From Chitinophagaceae bacterium (lineage in GTDB: Bacteria > Bacteroidota > Bacteroidia > Chitinophagales > Chitinophagaceae): a DNA stretch of 8,144 nt. Positions 6,984-8,144 of the stretch are shown piece by piece (within the stretch, counting starts at the first letter, position 1; the number at the start of each line of letters is the position of its first letter). The notes beneath the pieces were generated by a model that was not told where the DNA came from, did not search any database, and saw only the letters and a program-made list of their open reading frames with translations. Both the position numbers and the translations under genes were made by a program. The stretch spans positions 1-8,144 of the forward strand of contig CANJDY010000117.1 in assembly GCA_947472635.1 (NCBI GenBank), written 5' to 3'.

Positions 6984-7772
6984 ATGCCAAAGTTAACCCT
7001 CTACCAGATTGATGCATTTACCAATCGGCTTTTTGGTGGCAACCCTGCAGCAGTTATTCCCTTGGAAAATTGGTTGGAGGATGAGTTGATGCAGCTGATT
7101 GCTGTGGAAAATAATTTAGCAGAAACTGTATTTTTTGTGCCCAAAGGAAATGGTTACCATATCCGATGGTTTACACCTGAATTTGAAATAGATCTCTGCG
7201 GTCATGCTACCTTAGCAAGCGCTTTTGTACTATATGAATTTCTAGGCTATTCAAAAAAAGAGTTGCTTTTTTATTCAAAAAGCGGTGAATTGGTCATCAC
7301 TAGAAATGATAATCAATTTCAGTTAAATTTCCCCTCCCGAATGCCGGAAAGGGTAACGGAATATCCCGACCAACTTATACCGGGATTGGGGATTAAGGAT
7401 CCATTGGGGGTATACAAAAGCCGAGATTATATAGTGGAGGTTGCCACTGAAAAAGAACTGATGAATCTGGATATCGACTTTACCCTTATTAATCAAATTG
7501 ATGTAGTCGGAATCATAGTAACTGCTCCAGGAAAAGATTGTGATTTTGTTTCAAGATTCTTTATGCCCAATTGCACCATTCCTGAAGATCCTGTAACCGG
7601 CTCAGCTCATTCATCCCTTATTCCTTTTTGGGCAGAAAAACTAGGAAAGGATGTTTTGCATGCGAAACAATTATCCAAAAGAGGGGGTGAATTGTGGTGT
7701 CAAAATGCAGGCACCAGGGTTCTGATGAGTGGGAACTGTGTTTTTTATATGAAAGGGGAAATCCATGTCTAG
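6984..7772 (+). CDS. PhzF-family isomerase/epimerase-like protein
   Basis: The 262-residue product belongs to the PhzF/YddE family, which share the diaminopimelate-epimerase fold of two similar halves. The first half opens with YQIDAFTNRLFGGNPAAV and ENNLAETVFF. Glu47 in that segment aligns with the catalytic Glu45 of Pseudomonas PhzF, and DLCGHATLASA (H73) corresponds to its FAGHP segment. The second half carries EDPVTGSAHSSL at about 201-212, with D202 matching the conserved acidic residue of the EDxxTGSA motif, and a late RGGEL/MSGNCVFYMKG region. PhzF itself isomerises a phenazine precursor, but no phenazine genes are here, and most family members have unknown substrates; a phenazine role should not be inferred. 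The ATG at 6984 fits the family N-terminus exactly. The gene follows the E1 gene by 84 bp on the same strand, so read-through is possible, although the functions show no obvious link. It is convergent with the yebC-type gene. Confidence 0.92.
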   Translation: MPKLTLYQIDAFTNRLFGGNPAAVIPLENWLEDELMQLIAVENNLAETVFFVPKGNGYHIRWFTPEFEIDLCGHATLASAFVLYEFLGYSKKELLFYSKSGELVITRNDNQFQLNFPSRMPERVTEYPDQLIPGLGIKDPLGVYKSRDYIVEVATEKELMNLDIDFTLINQIDVVGIIVTAPGKDCDFVSRFFMPNCTIPEDPVTGSAHSSLIPFWAEKLGKDVLHAKQLSKRGGELWCQNAGTRVLMSGNCVFYMKGEIHV

Positions 7773-7809
7773 CAATTGGATTGGTGGAGCTGGAAAGGCC
7801 CCCGCCATT

Positions 7810-8144
7810 CTACTTCATATTGTGATATACTTTTTGAACATCCTCGTCTTGCTCTAACTTATCAATCAATTTAAATACGTCCTGCGCAGCTTCCTCATCC
7901 AGTTCGGTGGTATTCATCGGAATTCGAGTGAGTTCGGCAGCAATTACTTCAATCTTTCTTTCTTCGAGGGCTTTTGCCATATGGCCAAATTCTGTAAAAG
8001 TTACCCGGATTACAATATTTCCTTCACTGTCTTCACCAATTTCTTCCAAGCCGAAGTCAATTAATTCCAATTCTAGGTCTTCAATATTTAAGCCAGCATT
8101 TTTTACTTTAAACTCTCCCAAGCGATTAAAGGTAAATGCAACGC
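7810..8144 (-). CDS. yebC: YebC/PmpR family protein, C-terminal part (5' end beyond window)
   Basis: The minus-strand frame is open from the right window edge to a TAG at 7810-7812, giving 111 codons of a protein that is normally about 240 residues. A TTG at 8121 could be read as a start, but the frame continues upstream as VAFTFNRLGEF, which matches the middle of YebC (the SVxFxF strand), so the real start is outside. Visible landmarks are LELELIDFGLEEIGED, an FTEFGHMAKALEE helix, ELTRIPMNTTELDEE, and the typical end LIDKLEQDEDVQKVYHNMK. YebC-family proteins are cytoplasmic. Some act as DNA-binding transcription regulators (PmpR), and others (including the mitochondrial homologue TACO1) help ribosomes translate proline-rich or otherwise difficult stretches; which applies here cannot be told from this fragment. 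It ends 37 bp from the convergent PhzF-type gene, with no clear hairpin terminator between. Confidence 0.95.
   Translation of the reverse strand, partial: VAFTFNRLGEFKVKNAGLNIEDLELELIDFGLEEIGEDSEGNIVIRVTFTEFGHMAKALEERKIEVIAAELTRIPMNTTELDEEAAQDVFKLIDKLEQDEDVQKVYHNMK

Noticed and set aside
6984..7772. A phenazine biosynthesis locus, suggested by the PhzF-family gene.
   Set aside because: No other phz gene is nearby, and PhzF homologues are widespread in genomes that make no phenazines.
7773..7809. Possible terminator between the convergent PhzF-type and YebC-type genes.
   Set aside because: The short gap has G-rich and C-rich patches but no clean stem with a T-tract on either strand.

Overview
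The window looks like ordinary chromosomal DNA from a member of the Bacteroidota, possibly a Chitinophagaceae- or Saprospiraceae-like environmental bacterium. The assignment rests on the AT-rich intergenic DNA, the near absence of Shine-Dalgarno sequences before starts, a TAnnTTTG-type -7 promoter element, a secreted DUF1573 protein, a Lcl_C/DUF1566 protein of the type common in that phylum, and a fused E1 alpha-beta 2-oxoacid dehydrogenase of about 800 residues that I recognise from Bacteroidota genomes. No taxonomic marker gene is present, so the family-level placement is a guess.

Layout from left to right. A pirin-family cupin (minus strand, 3' end cut by the window edge, no stop in the window) is followed by scpA (chromosome condensation) and mscL (mechanosensitive channel), both also on the minus strand. 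A divergent spacer separates mscL from a plus-strand EamA/DMT transporter. That gene converges on a secreted DUF1573 protein, with a 24-bp perfect-stem bidirectional terminator between them whose loop contains the transporter stop codon. A second short exported protein with a Lcl_C-type domain follows on the minus strand. An AT-rich divergent spacer of about 270 bp then leads to the largest gene, a single-chain E1 alpha-beta 2-oxoacid dehydrogenase on the plus strand, followed by a PhzF-family isomerase/epimerase-like gene. The window ends inside a minus-strand yebC-family gene, of which only the C-terminal third to half is visible.

The genes read as mostly single transcription units of housekeeping or general-purpose function: central metabolism, osmotic protection, chromosome organisation, transport, and translation or transcription regulation. 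I see no operon that ties them into one pathway. There are no mobile elements, tRNA or rRNA genes, CRISPR repeats, or clustered defence or biosynthetic genes. I found no convincing undescribed system. The points most worth a second look are the unusually long terminator embedded in coding sequence, the altered thiamine-diphosphate motif and long linker of the fused E1, and the promoter-like element almost touching the E1 start codon.
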